Source: an uncultured Elusimicrobiales bacterium
GTDB lineage: Bacteria; Elusimicrobiota; Elusimicrobia; Elusimicrobiales; Elusimicrobiaceae
NCBI GenBank assembly: GCA_944324645.1
Contig: CALUXB010000001.1
Coordinates: 62,001-126,000, forward strand
Direction of reading: 5' to 3'
DNA length: 64,000 bases
Each line of letters opens with the position of its first letter. Position 1 is the stretch's first letter. This document shows positions 1 through 9,183 of the stretch, one piece after another. Below the pieces are notes generated by a model. That model worked only from the letters and a program-made list of their open reading frames with translations. It was not told the DNA's origin and did not search any database. Position numbers and translations under genes: made by a program.

Positions 1-325
1 CTCTTCCTATTGCGGCACCAGCTCCACCGGCGAAGTGCGCACTATGCTGGATTTGCGCGAGAGCATTAAAGGCCGCCACGTGATTATTGTAGAAGATATC
101 GTGGATACGGGGCTCACGCTGGACTATCTGATGCAAAACCTCAAAAACCGCGGTGCCGCCAGTATAGAGATTTGCTGTTTGCTGGATAAACCCGCCAACC
201 GCAAGGCGGAAGTGCACCCCAAATACATCGGTTTTACTATAGAGAATGAATTTGTAATAGGGTACGGGTTGGATTATAACGAACTATACCGCAACCTGCC
301 CTATATTGGGGTATTTAAAAAATAA
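1..325 (+). CDS. hpt: Hypoxanthine phosphoribosyltransferase, 3' part
   Basis: The 5' end lies outside the window; the frame is open from base 2. Purine salvage enzyme that joins hypoxanthine or guanine to PRPP, making IMP or GMP in the cytoplasm. The PRPP-binding signature VIIVEDIVDTGLT is intact, preceded by an SSYCGTSSTGEVR stretch that matches the flexible catalytic loop of the family, and the C-terminal segment with the base-binding region follows. The stop codon overlaps the start of ftsH by one base (TAATG), so the two are translationally coupled. The hpt-ftsH pairing is common in bacteria, which supports the call. Confidence 0.93.
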   Translation, partial: SSYCGTSSTGEVRTMLDLRESIKGRHVIIVEDIVDTGLTLDYLMQNLKNRGAASIEICCLLDKPANRKAEVHPKYIGFTIENEFVIGYGLDYNELYRNLPYIGVFKK

Positions 326-2247
326 TGACAAACAAAAATAATAATAACAAACGCCGTATTGTTTCCATTCCTCAAATTTTGGTTTGGGTGGCTATTTTTG
401 CTGTGGCGGTTTTTTTGTTTAACCGCCCCGGTACACAAACGCAAACGCTGGATTATTCCGAGTTTAAACAAAAAGTAGCGCAGGGGCAGGTGTCTGATGT
501 GACGGTAGCCCCGGGTATGATTAGCGGTACGTTTAAAGACGCAGACGGCAAAGCAATTAATTTTAAAACTGTGCGTATGGAAGACCCGGACCTAGTGAAA
601 GAGCTTTCCGCCAAAGACGTGCGCTATAAAGCGCAGGCGGATAATTCCTGGGTAGGCAACATTTTATTTAACGTACTGTGGATTGTGCTTTTGATTGGGC
701 TGTGGTGGTTTGTGTTTATCCGCCCGCAGCGCGGCGACGGCAAAAGCGCAATGAACTTTGCGCGCAGCCGCGCCAAAATGCAGGACCCTTCCAAACAAAC
801 CATTACGTTTAAAGACGTGGCCGGCGTGGAAGAAGCCAAAGAAGAACTGCAGGATGTGATTAAGTTTTTAAAAAATCCCAAAAAATTCCAAAAGCTTGGT
901 GGCAAACTGCCTAAAGGCGTGCTGCTCTATGGTGCGCCCGGCACGGGCAAAACCCTGCTGGCAAAAGCAGTAGCCGGGGAAGCGGGCGTGGCGTTTTTCA
1001 GCGCGTCGGCTTCGGAATTTGTGGAAATGTTTGTAGGCGTGGGCGCGGCCCGCGTGCGCGATTTGTTTGAGCAGGCCAAGAAAAATTCCCCCGCCATTAT
1101 TTTTATTGACGAGCTGGACGCCGTAGGCCGCCGGCGTTTTGCCGGTATCGGCGGCGGACACGACGAGCGCGAACAAACGCTTAACCAGCTGCTTATTGAG
1201 CTGGACGGCTTTGAAAGCAAACAGGGCATTATCCTAATGGCCTCTACCAACCGCCCGGACGTGTTGGACCCGGCTTTAATCCGCCCGGGCCGTTTTGACA
1301 GGCACGTTTCTGTTCCGGCGCCGGATTTAAAAGGCCGCGAAGAGATTTTAAAAGTGCACGCCAAAAAAGTGCGCTTGGCTCCGGAAGTAAATTTACAAAC
1401 CGTAGCCAAAGGTACGCCTGGTTTTGTAGGGGCGGACTTGGCTAACGTGGTTAACGAAGCGGCCATTTTGGCGGCCCGTGCCGATAAGAATGCTGTAGAT
1501 AACACCGATATGGCAGAAGCGGTGGAGCGTGTGATTGCCGGCCCGCAGAAAAAGAGCCGCATTATCTCGGAAAAAGAAAAGAAAATCATTGCCGCACACG
1601 AAGTGGGCCATACCATAGTGGCGCGCTTGACCAATCATTCCGACCCGGTGCACAAAGTCACCATCATTCCGCGCGGGCAGGCGCTGGGATATACGCTGCA
1701 GCTGCCGCTGGAAGATAAATTCTTAACCAGCAAGTCGGAAATTTTGGATAAAATTTGCATTCTGCTTGCCGGCCGCGCCGCCGAAGAAATTGTGTTTGGC
1801 GAGATTACGTCCGGCGCCAGCGACGATTTAAACAAAGCCACCGCCTATGCGCGCAAGATGATTATGGAGTTGGGGATGAGCGAGAAAATCGGCCCCATTG
1901 CTTTGCCCGGCGGAGAAGACGGGGAAGTGTTCCTGGGACGTGATTTGTCCCGCCACCGCCAGTATTCCGAACAATTGGCCCAGCGTATTGACGCGGAAAT
2001 TTCCGACACCTTGCAGGCCTCTTATGCGCGGGCCAAGGAAATTATCCAGTCCCACCGTGCGCAGTTTGATGAGCTGGTGGCCCGTCTGTTGGAAAAAGAA
2101 GTGGTGGAAGCGCCTGAGATTGACGAAATTTTGGGCTTGGCTCCTCAGAAAAAAGAGGAAGCGCTGGGGGAGCTGTCTCCGAAAGAGCAAAATCCGGCCC
2201 CGCAGCCTCAGCCGGCGGCTGAGCCTCAACAGGCTGAACTGTTTTAA
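325..2247 (+). CDS. ftsH: ATP-dependent zinc metalloprotease FtsH
   Basis: Membrane-anchored hexameric AAA+ protease that extracts and degrades misfolded membrane proteins and some cytoplasmic regulators. It has 640 residues, a normal length. Visible features in order: a membrane segment at about 13-32, a periplasmic domain, a second membrane segment at about 112-132, Walker A GAPGTGKT (203-210), Walker B IIFIDE (258-263), the second region of homology around 309-326, and the zinc site HEVGH (425-429; most family members have HEAGH). The tail is rich in Pro, Gln and Glu. It overlaps the hpt stop by one base. Confidence 0.97.
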   Translation: MTNKNNNNKRRIVSIPQILVWVAIFAVAVFLFNRPGTQTQTLDYSEFKQKVAQGQVSDVTVAPGMISGTFKDADGKAINFKTVRMEDPDLVKELSAKDVRYKAQADNSWVGNILFNVLWIVLLIGLWWFVFIRPQRGDGKSAMNFARSRAKMQDPSKQTITFKDVAGVEEAKEELQDVIKFLKNPKKFQKLGGKLPKGVLLYGAPGTGKTLLAKAVAGEAGVAFFSASASEFVEMFVGVGAARVRDLFEQAKKNSPAIIFIDELDAVGRRRFAGIGGGHDEREQTLNQLLIELDGFESKQGIILMASTNRPDVLDPALIRPGRFDRHVSVPAPDLKGREEILKVHAKKVRLAPEVNLQTVAKGTPGFVGADLANVVNEAAILAARADKNAVDNTDMAEAVERVIAGPQKKSRIISEKEKKIIAAHEVGHTIVARLTNHSDPVHKVTIIPRGQALGYTLQLPLEDKFLTSKSEILDKICILLAGRAAEEIVFGEITSGASDDLNKATAYARKMIMELGMSEKIGPIALPGGEDGEVFLGRDLSRHRQYSEQLAQRIDAEISDTLQASYARAKEIIQSHRAQFDELVARLLEKEVVEAPEIDEILGLAPQKKEEALGELSPKEQNPAPQPQPAAEPQQAELF

Positions 2248-2255
2248 TACGTGTT

Positions 2256-2285
2256 GCCCTGCGGCTTGTGTTTAAGCGGCGGGGC
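2256..2285 (+). other. Hairpin in the ftsH-glmM gap
   Basis: A 12-base arm starting GCCCTGCGGC pairs with AAGCGGCGGGGC across a six-base loop, with one mismatch and one wobble. No T-run follows, so it is more likely an mRNA stability or processing element between ftsH and glmM than a full terminator. It lies in a 161-base gap that is otherwise empty apart from a purine-rich ribosome-binding site just before glmM. Confidence 0.4.
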
Positions 2286-2408
2286 AAATAGTTTTTGCAT
2301 TCCAGCCGTTGCCGTATTGGACGCGGCGCAAGGTCTGCAAAACAAAAAGACAAGCCGCTTGAGCGGTTGATTTCACCGCGCTTTTCATAGCGCAAAAGAA
2401 GGAAAAGT

Positions 2409-3761
2409 ATGGGAAAGTATTTTGGTACAGACGGCGTACGCGCCGTGGCGGGGCAGTTTCCGCTGACGGAAGAGTTTATTAAAAAGCTGGGTTACTGCGC
2501 CCTCAAAGAGCTGGCTCCTTATGCCGGCAAAGAACATCTAAAAAACCAGGTCATTATTGCGCGTGATACGCGCCTGTCCGGCCCGGCTATTTTAAAAAGT
2601 TTATCTGAAGGTATCCGCGCCGCCGGCGCCGATGTGCTGGATATGGGGGTGTCGCCCACGCCGTCCGTAGCAGACGCCGTCAAACAGACGGGCTCTCTGT
2701 GCGGGGTGGTTATTTCCGCCAGCCACAATCCTCCGGAGTTTAACGGCATTAAATTTTTCTCTTCCCGCGGCACCAAACTGCCTGAAGAGCTGGAAGATAA
2801 AATAGAGCGCGCCATAGAAAACACACCCGCTGTGCCCGCTCCTACGGGGGCTTACCGCTCCGCGCCGGAGTTAGTGGAAGGGTATAAAAAGTTTTTAATA
2901 TCTACGGTGGACGCTGCTTTGCTCAAAGGAACCAAAGTGGTATTAGACTGTGCCAACGGGGCTTCTTATGCAATTGCTCCGGCGGTGTTTCGCGCTTTGG
3001 GTATGGACGTGACCGTAATGGCAGACGCCAATGACGGTGCTGTCATTAATGCGGGCGTGGGGGCTTTGCATACCGAAAAAATGCAGGAGCTTACCCGCCA
3101 GAGCGGCGCGTATGCGGGCTTTAGCTTTGACGGCGACGCTGACCGCGTAATTGCCTCTGATGAAAAAGGCCGTCAGCTGGACGGCGAATATATTATCGCC
3201 GCTTCGGCTTTGGCTTTAAAAGAGCAGGGCCGTTTGCCCGCCAATAAAGCGGTGATGACTGTAATGGCCAACCTGGGTTGTATTAACTATTTAAAAGATG
3301 CCGGAGTGTCTGTAGAGTTGACGCCGGTGGGCGATAAATATGTGGCCCAAAGCCTGGAAAAAGAAGGACTGGCTGTGGGGGGGGAAACCTCGGGCCATAT
3401 CATTTTCCCGCATTATTCCAACACGGGCGACGGCATTTTGTCGGCCCTGCAGTTTTTGCAATTTGCCAAAAAATCCGGCTTGCCGATGAGCGCTTTTGCC
3501 GCCAAATGGGATAAATACCCCTGTGAGCTGCGTGCTTTGAAAGTTACGCAGAAGCCGGCGTTGGAGAGTCTGCCCGGGTTCTTAGAGGGCATACAAACGC
3601 TGGAAAATAAGCTCGGCGGCAAAGGCCGCGTGTTTGTGCGCTACAGCGGCACAGAGCCCAAACTGCGTATTTTGGTGGAAGGGGCTGACGCCGCGCTTGT
3701 AACACAAACGGCCGAAGCGGCTGAAGCGTTGTACCGCTCCAAAACGGAGGCGAAAAAATGA
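2409..3761 (+). CDS. glmM: Phosphoglucosamine mutase
   Basis: Converts glucosamine-6-phosphate to glucosamine-1-phosphate, the step between GlmS and GlmU on the way to UDP-GlcNAc for peptidoglycan and LPS. It has 450 residues, the usual length for the alpha-D-phosphohexomutase family. The phosphoserine loop ISASHNPPEFNGIK is present, with the catalytic Ser at about 105. The metal loop DGDADR (241-246), the sugar-binding GGETSGH and the phosphate-binding RYSGTEPKLR near the C-terminus are also present. It overlaps pdxJ by four bases (ATGA) and stands close to glmS, so the amino-sugar genes are co-expressed. Confidence 0.97.
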   Translation: MGKYFGTDGVRAVAGQFPLTEEFIKKLGYCALKELAPYAGKEHLKNQVIIARDTRLSGPAILKSLSEGIRAAGADVLDMGVSPTPSVADAVKQTGSLCGVVISASHNPPEFNGIKFFSSRGTKLPEELEDKIERAIENTPAVPAPTGAYRSAPELVEGYKKFLISTVDAALLKGTKVVLDCANGASYAIAPAVFRALGMDVTVMADANDGAVINAGVGALHTEKMQELTRQSGAYAGFSFDGDADRVIASDEKGRQLDGEYIIAASALALKEQGRLPANKAVMTVMANLGCINYLKDAGVSVELTPVGDKYVAQSLEKEGLAVGGETSGHIIFPHYSNTGDGILSALQFLQFAKKSGLPMSAFAAKWDKYPCELRALKVTQKPALESLPGFLEGIQTLENKLGGKGRVFVRYSGTEPKLRILVEGADAALVTQTAEAAEALYRSKTEAKK

Positions 3762-4474
3762 CTTTGAAACTGGGTGTAAATATAGACCATATAGCTACGT
3801 TGCGCCAGGCGCGCCGGGCCACCTACCCGGACCCGCTGCTGGCGGCGGAGCTGTGCCTGTGCGTAGGAGCGGATTACATTGTAATTCACGTGCGCAACGA
3901 CGATCGGCATATGAATGAAAAAGACCTGGCCCGCTTGTGCAAAGTGTATGGTAAATATATTCATTTGGAGTGCAACAGCTCCGAGAAAATGCAGAAAATG
4001 GCTTTAAAACATAAGCCCTTTTCTGTGTGCATTGTGCCGGAACTACCGGGGGAAATTACCACGACCGGCGGGCTGAAATTTACGCCTAAAAATTTTGACC
4101 GTATCCGCCAAATGACGCAAGCCCTGCAAAAGAAAGGCATTTTGGTGAGCTTGTTTATTGACCCCAATGCCGACTCTGTGCGCGCCGCCGCCAAATGCGG
4201 GGCCGACATTGTGGAGCTTTGCACGCGCGACTATAGTGAAGCCACCACCAAAAAACAGCAGGCAAAACTGTTGCGGGAGCTGGCGCTGGCGTCTTTGCTG
4301 GCAAAAGAATTGGGCCTGGAAGTGCACGCCGGGCACGGGCTGGATTATGAAAACGTGCTGCCGGTGGCGGATTTGTGCGGCGTTAGCTGTATGAATATCG
4401 GTTTTTCCATTATTTCCCGTGCGGCACTGGCGGGCCTGCCTAATGCCGTTTGCGCGATGAAGGAGTTGTTATAG
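3758..4474 (+). CDS. pdxJ: Pyridoxine 5'-phosphate synthase
   Basis: Condenses 3-amino-2-oxopropyl phosphate with deoxyxylulose-5-phosphate to form pyridoxine 5'-phosphate, the last ring-forming step of the DXP-dependent vitamin B6 route. The 238 residues match the family. Recognisable blocks are LGVNIDHIATLRQAR at the N-terminus, the phosphate-binding VSLFIDPN, and HAGHGLDYEN near the C-terminus. It starts inside the end of glmM (ATGA overlap) and ends one base before the glmS start, so it is part of the same transcript. GlmS and GlmM do not use PLP, so the grouping is probably not a pathway link. Confidence 0.96.
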   Translation: MTLKLGVNIDHIATLRQARRATYPDPLLAAELCLCVGADYIVIHVRNDDRHMNEKDLARLCKVYGKYIHLECNSSEKMQKMALKHKPFSVCIVPELPGEITTTGGLKFTPKNFDRIRQMTQALQKKGILVSLFIDPNADSVRAAAKCGADIVELCTRDYSEATTKKQQAKLLRELALASLLAKELGLEVHAGHGLDYENVLPVADLCGVSCMNIGFSIISRAALAGLPNAVCAMKELL

Positions 4475-4475
4475 T

Positions 4476-6317
4476 ATGTGCGGAATTATTGGATACGTTG
4501 GTAAAAAAAATAGCGTTCCTTTTTTAATTGAAGGACTCAAAAAATTAGAGTATCGTGGTTATGATTCTGCTGGTATTGCCGTGGCGGAAAAGGGGGCCAT
4601 TCGCCGTGTGCGTTCGGTGGGCAAAGTGGCGGAATTGGAAAAAGCCGCCCTGTTGGCAGACCCCAAAGGCAGCTGCGGCATAGGCCACACCCGCTGGGCC
4701 ACGCACGGCAAGCCCAGCGAAGAAAATTCCCACCCGCATACCGATTGCAGCGGCGAAGTGGTGGTAGTGCATAATGGAATTATTGAGAATTATTTGCCGC
4801 TAAAAGAAAAACTCCAAGCGCTGGGGCATAAATTTCAAAGTGAGACCGACACGGAAGTAATCGCTCATTTAATTGAGGAAAATTTGAAACGTGTTTCTGC
4901 GGCAGATGATGAGCAGCGTTTATTTCGTGCCGTAATGAAAACCAGCGATGAACTGCAAGGCGCCTTTGCCTACGGGGTGCTGTGGGCCAAAACGCCGGGG
5001 CAGATTATCGGCGTAAAAAACCAAAGCCCGCTGACAGTAGGTCTGGGAGAAAACGAAAACTTCTTGGCTTCCGATGTTCCCGCTTTCTTAAAATACACCA
5101 ATAAAGTGTTGTTTTTAGAAGACGGACAGACCGTCGTGCTTACGGAGAAATCCGCCAAAGTGTATGGTATAGACGGGCAAGAAATTAAAGCAAAACCTGT
5201 CAAAATTTCCTGGGACCAAAAAACCGCTGAAAAGGGCGGCTACGACCACTTTATGCTCAAGGAAATTTATGACCAGCCCCAGGCCTTAGAAGATACTTTG
5301 CGCACCGCCAAGGCAGACTTTGTGCGTATTTTGGGGCTGAAAACGGAAGATTTGCGCCGTATTAAAAATGTGTATTTGGTGGCTTGCGGTACGGCTTACC
5401 ACGCGGCATTGATTGGCAAGTATTATTTGGAAAATTTTGCCGGGGTAACCGCTTCGGTGGATTTGGCCAGCGAGTTCAAATACCGCACTATCCCGCCTGC
5501 CAAAGACACCTTGTGCGTAGCCGTCAGCCAATCCGGCGAAACGGCAGATACGCTGGGCGCCGTTAAAAAAGCCAAAGAGCTGGGTTTTAAACGTTTGGCT
5601 ATTTGCAATGTTTTGGGCTCTGGCTTAACGCGCGCGTGTGGCAGCGTATTTTATACGCATTGCGGGCCGGAAATCAGCGTGGCTTCCACCAAGGCTTTCA
5701 CCAGCCAGATTATTTCACTTTACGCGCTGGCTATTTTCTTGGGGCACGCTTCGGGCAATATCAGCCAAAGCCAATTTAATAAATATTATAAAGAACTGAT
5801 GGCTTTGCCTAAAGCGGTGGCCGATACACTGAAAATTGAATATGACGTGCGTCATTTAACGCGCAAACTCTATAAGGCAAACCGCTTTATCTTCTTAGGG
5901 CGCAACGTAGATTTTCCTATTGCGTTGGAAGGGGCGCTGAAGTTGAAAGAAATTTCCTATTCTTCTGCAGAAGGTTTTGCCGCAGGGGAAATTAAACACG
6001 GGCCCATTTCCGTGATTGATAAAGGCACACCGGTCCTTATTTTAATGCCCAAAAATCATTTGTTTGAGAAAATGCTTTCTGCCTGCCAGGAATGCCGCGC
6101 CCGCGGGGCCTTTGTAATTGCGGTAACGACACCCGACGGGAAAGAGGAAGCCGCTTCTGTGACCGATCACCAAATTGTGGTGCCGCAAACCAGCGAATAT
6201 TTACAGCCGGTATTAGACGTGATTGCATTGCAGTTCTTTGCTTATTGGGTGGCCAAACGGCTGGGGCGTGATATTGACCAACCGCGCAATTTGGCTAAAA
6301 GCGTAACTGTAGAATAA
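4476..6317 (+). CDS. glmS: Glutamine-fructose-6-phosphate aminotransferase (isomerizing)
   Basis: First enzyme of the hexosamine pathway: it takes ammonia from glutamine and makes glucosamine-6-phosphate. It has 613 residues, full length. The protein begins MCGIIGYVG, giving the N-terminal nucleophile Cys2 of the class II glutaminase domain after Met removal. RWATHGKP and the HNGIIENY block follow. Two SIS sugar-isomerase domains follow, with VACGTAYHA, SQSGETADT and the C-terminal tail ending KSVTVE typical of GlmS. There is no glmS ribozyme space upstream, because pdxJ ends one base away. Product use by GlmM two genes upstream makes this a functional pair. Confidence 0.97.
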   Translation: MCGIIGYVGKKNSVPFLIEGLKKLEYRGYDSAGIAVAEKGAIRRVRSVGKVAELEKAALLADPKGSCGIGHTRWATHGKPSEENSHPHTDCSGEVVVVHNGIIENYLPLKEKLQALGHKFQSETDTEVIAHLIEENLKRVSAADDEQRLFRAVMKTSDELQGAFAYGVLWAKTPGQIIGVKNQSPLTVGLGENENFLASDVPAFLKYTNKVLFLEDGQTVVLTEKSAKVYGIDGQEIKAKPVKISWDQKTAEKGGYDHFMLKEIYDQPQALEDTLRTAKADFVRILGLKTEDLRRIKNVYLVACGTAYHAALIGKYYLENFAGVTASVDLASEFKYRTIPPAKDTLCVAVSQSGETADTLGAVKKAKELGFKRLAICNVLGSGLTRACGSVFYTHCGPEISVASTKAFTSQIISLYALAIFLGHASGNISQSQFNKYYKELMALPKAVADTLKIEYDVRHLTRKLYKANRFIFLGRNVDFPIALEGALKLKEISYSSAEGFAAGEIKHGPISVIDKGTPVLILMPKNHLFEKMLSACQECRARGAFVIAVTTPDGKEEAASVTDHQIVVPQTSEYLQPVLDVIALQFFAYWVAKRLGRDIDQPRNLAKSVTVE

Positions 6318-6341
6318 ACGGTTTGAATAATGGGAGGGCGT

Positions 6342-7232
6342 ATGCGCATTACGCGCCAAAAAGTCCTTTCTTTCTTGCCTAAGCGGCCGTTGCGGGCTCA
6401 TAAGGGTACGTTCGGCAGGGTACTTGTTATAGCCGGTTCTGAAAAAATGGCCGGCGCCGGCGTGTTGTGCACACGGGCTCTCTTGCAAACGGGGGCCGGG
6501 CTGGCCGCATTGGCTTTGCCCAAAAGCTGCCAAAGCACCGCGGCCGCCGCTTTGCCGGAAATGCTTACTTTGCCTTTGGCGGAGAAAGACGGCGTCCTTT
6601 CTCTGCGTGCCGTAAAGCAGGTGCAACAGTTTATAAAAGAGTTTCAGCCTTCGCTTGTTTTGATTGGGCCGGGGTTGGGGCAGTCCCCTTTTATTCTTCC
6701 TTTTTTAGACAAGAATACCTTGCCTGCCGTGGTGGACGCAGACGCTTTGAATGCGCTGGCCCGCAACCGGACGGGAGTGCAAAAAATCTGCGGGCGTTTT
6801 CCGCTGATTTGTACGCCGCACCCGGGGGAAATGCGGCGGCTGTTAGGCCACGCAGTAGGGGCCGATGAAAAGCAGCGCCTTCTTTGTGCACGAGAGTTAA
6901 GCGCGCGCACGGGCGGGGTCAGCGTGCTTAAAGGATATCATACCGTAGTAACCGACGGAAAAGAAGTTTATGTTAATACCACCGGCGGCCCCGCTTTGGC
7001 CAAAGCCGGCAGCGGAGACACGCTGGCGGGATTTATAGCCGGGCTGTGGGCCCAACTGGGCACGGCGGACGGATTTAACAATAGCACCGCGCTGAAAGCC
7101 GCCGCCTGCGGCGTTTATTTGCACGGCTTGTGCGGAGATTTGGCCGCGGCGCAATTAACGCCGCGCTGTGTGTTGGCTTCTGATGTGGCGGCCCAGCTGC
7201 CGCGGGCGTTTAAACAGCTGGAGCGCACCTAG
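6342..7232 (+). CDS. nnrD: ADP/ATP-dependent NAD(P)HX dehydratase, kinase-fold domain only
   Basis: Repairs hydrated NADH/NADPH (NADHX) using a nucleotide. The 296-residue protein has the ribokinase-like fold of the YjeF C-terminal domain. The signs are KGTFGRVLVIAGSEKMAGA at the N-terminus, GPGLGQ, the TPHPGEMRRL block, and GSGDTLAGFIAG with the catalytic Asp. The N-terminal epimerase domain often fused to it is absent here. I place the start at 6342 because GGGAGG at 6332-6337 sits just before it; an in-frame ATG at 6330 would precede that ribosome-binding site. It follows glmS by 24 bases, so it is likely the last gene of the operon. Confidence 0.88.
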   Translation: MRITRQKVLSFLPKRPLRAHKGTFGRVLVIAGSEKMAGAGVLCTRALLQTGAGLAALALPKSCQSTAAAALPEMLTLPLAEKDGVLSLRAVKQVQQFIKEFQPSLVLIGPGLGQSPFILPFLDKNTLPAVVDADALNALARNRTGVQKICGRFPLICTPHPGEMRRLLGHAVGADEKQRLLCARELSARTGGVSVLKGYHTVVTDGKEVYVNTTGGPALAKAGSGDTLAGFIAGLWAQLGTADGFNNSTALKAAACGVYLHGLCGDLAAAQLTPRCVLASDVAAQLPRAFKQLERT

Positions 7233-7300
7233 AAGGGCGCTTAAATTACACAGCCGCAGGCAAAAAATACGGTGCTGTGCGCGGTAAGAAAAAATTTTTA

Positions 7301-7306
7301 TAAAAT
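7301..7306 (+). promoter_or_regulatory. Candidate -10 box close to the hydrolase start
   Basis: TAAAAT lies nine bases before the ATG at 7316, in an AT-rich stretch with no TG extension and no good -35. The geometry resembles the other short-leader promoters in this window. GGAA between box and ATG is only a weak ribosome-binding site. Confidence 0.4.
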
Positions 7307-7315
7307 GGAATTGTT

Positions 7316-8203
7316 ATGCTTTCTGTAATTTTGATTATTTTAGCTGTTTTGATTTTAATGGTTTTTTTGACGGTGTGGCTTTGTGCCCGCACCGCCAAGA
7401 AGGTGCTTCACCCGGTTTCCAAGCGTAAAGCGCTGGATGTTTGGCCCGATCAATATAAACTGCCGTATGAAAATATTTATTTTAAAACAGAAGACGATGT
7501 GTTGATTAAAGGGTGGTTTATCCCCAATCCTTCCTCTGATAAAACAATTATTTTGATGCACGGTTGGGGGATGAACCGCGGTGATGTTTTTAAAAACACT
7601 CATTTCCTGCACGACTTGGGCTATAATTTGATGTATTTTGATTTCCGTGCTTTGGGTGAAAGCGGCGGAACGACCAGTTCCATCGGATATTTGGAAGTAA
7701 AAGATTTGCAGGCGGCTATTACATTTTTAAAAGCTACGCGCCCGTTTGCGTGTGAGTCTATTGGATTGTACGGGCTTTCTATGGGCGGTATGGTGGCTAT
7801 TTGCGAAGCGGCGCAAAATCCGGAAATTAAATGTGTGGTGGCGGAGGCTTCTTATTATTCCTTCCGCCGGGTGGTATCGCGCTGGGCGTGGGTGCATAAT
7901 AAGGTGCCCTATTTCCCGTTGATGCCTATCATTCTGCATTATATTCGCCGTAATTTAACAGTCAATCCGGAGCAATACAGCCCCAAATATAATATCCCCA
8001 AAATTTCGCCGCGGCCCGTATTTATTATTCACGGACGTTATGATAATTTGGTGCCGGCGGCCCAAGCCAAGATGCTTTTTAAACGCGCCGGAGAGCCAAA
8101 AGAAATTTGGTTGGTCCCCGGAGCCAAACACAATAAATGTGCCGAAGTGGGCGGCTTTGAATATAAACAGCGCTTGATGGACTTTTATAAAAAATATTTA
8201 TAG
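7316..8203 (+). CDS. Membrane-anchored alpha/beta hydrolase
   Basis: A serine hydrolase of unknown substrate, 295 residues. One hydrophobic segment at about 3-22 likely anchors it in the inner membrane. The fold is shown by the oxyanion HGWGMNRG, the FDFRALGESGG block, the nucleophile elbow GLSMGG, a late Asp in HGRYDNLVP, and the catalytic His in PGAKHNK. This layout matches the YqkD/BEM46-like group often called 'alpha/beta hydrolase' or 'dienelactone hydrolase-like'. A terminator follows at 8224. Function beyond hydrolase is not predictable from sequence. Confidence 0.85.
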   Translation: MLSVILIILAVLILMVFLTVWLCARTAKKVLHPVSKRKALDVWPDQYKLPYENIYFKTEDDVLIKGWFIPNPSSDKTIILMHGWGMNRGDVFKNTHFLHDLGYNLMYFDFRALGESGGTTSSIGYLEVKDLQAAITFLKATRPFACESIGLYGLSMGGMVAICEAAQNPEIKCVVAEASYYSFRRVVSRWAWVHNKVPYFPLMPIILHYIRRNLTVNPEQYSPKYNIPKISPRPVFIIHGRYDNLVPAAQAKMLFKRAGEPKEIWLVPGAKHNKCAEVGGFEYKQRLMDFYKKYL

Positions 8204-8223
8204 TATTTTCCCTGTTCTGAAAC

Positions 8224-8249
8224 GGAGCCGAAAAACCGGCTCTGTTTTT
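8224..8249 (+). terminator. Intrinsic terminator after the hydrolase gene
   Basis: GAGCCG and CGGCTC arms flank an A-rich loop and are followed by TGTTTTTA, 20 bases past the stop codon. Confidence 0.8.
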
Positions 8250-8374
8250 ATGTCTTTAAATGAATATAGGTTTTGCAGATCTGCGGTGTTTTTGTGGAAA
8301 GCTCTTCCAGCCGTTTTTGCAAAAATTCTAAAATAGAATAAAGGCTGTTTTAAAAAAATGCAGCATTTAAAGAT

Positions 8375-9025
8375 ATGAAAAAACTAATCATTTTTGATTT
8401 AGACGGTACTTTGTTAAATACGATTGAAGATTTGGCGGCCGCCACGAATCAAGCTTTGTTGCGGCTGGGCTACCCCCAACACCCAACACCAGCCTATTTG
8501 CGTTTTGTTGGCAACGGTATTAACAAACTTTTTGAACGGGCTCTGCCCCCAGCGGCGCGCACGCAAGAAAATATATTGCGGGTACGCAGCCTATTTGTGC
8601 CGTATTATAATCAACACGGCGCGGATTTGACCAGCCCCTATGAAGGGATAGTTGCCTTATTAGAAGCATTGCAGACCCGCGGAATAAAATTAGCGGTGGC
8701 GTCTAATAAGTATCAAGAAGCCACGGCGGAGCTGGTAAAACATTATTTCCCGCAAATTGCATTCTCTGCGGTGCTGGGGCAACGCGAAGGACTGCCCACC
8801 AAGCCGGACCCTCTTTTTGTGCAGGAGATTTTAAAACAAACCGGTGTTTCTGCGGTGCACACTTTGTATGTGGGGGATTCCGATGTGGATATGCAAACCG
8901 CCCTCAACGCCGGTGTGGACGCGTGCGCCGTAACCTGGGGCTTTCGCACGCGGGCGGAGCTGGCGGCCTACCGCCCCAAATATATGGCAAATGCCCCACA
9001 GGATATTTTGCAGATGCTGGGCTGA
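8375..9025 (+). CDS. gph: HAD-family phosphatase, phosphoglycolate phosphatase-like
   Basis: Cytoplasmic haloacid-dehalogenase-fold phosphatase, 216 residues. Motif I FDLDGTLLNT carries the nucleophile and acid/base aspartates. Motif II is in LAVASNK, the motif III lysine is in PTKPDP, and motif IV is VGDSDVDMQTA. Sequence style and length fit phosphoglycolate phosphatase (Gph), which clears 2-phosphoglycolate from DNA repair, but the substrate of such HADs cannot be fixed by sequence. It stands alone between two terminators. Confidence 0.85.
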   Translation: MKKLIIFDLDGTLLNTIEDLAAATNQALLRLGYPQHPTPAYLRFVGNGINKLFERALPPAARTQENILRVRSLFVPYYNQHGADLTSPYEGIVALLEALQTRGIKLAVASNKYQEATAELVKHYFPQIAFSAVLGQREGLPTKPDPLFVQEILKQTGVSAVHTLYVGDSDVDMQTALNAGVDACAVTWGFRTRAELAAYRPKYMANAPQDILQMLG

Positions 9026-9051
9026 ATTATTTATACCGATTGGCAACTCAT

Positions 9052-9078
9052 AAACCCCGCCAACAGGCGGGGTTTTGT
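9052..9078 (+). terminator. Intrinsic terminator after gph
   Basis: ACCCCGCC / GGCGGGGT stem with an AACA loop, followed by TTTT; 26 bases after the gph stop. Confidence 0.85.
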
Positions 9079-9183
9079 ATGTTCCAAAATGGCGGTTTCT
9101 TTGGAAATCAAAGTTTGTGTAAGCGAAGGTGAATGCTAATCGGATGAACTTTTAACACGAGACCCGCTTTAGAAAGTGGTCTT

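Noticed and set aside
927..1634. Long minus-strand frames inside ftsH and other genes
   Set aside because: Shadow frames from codon bias opposite strong coding sequence; no ribosome-binding sites or domains.
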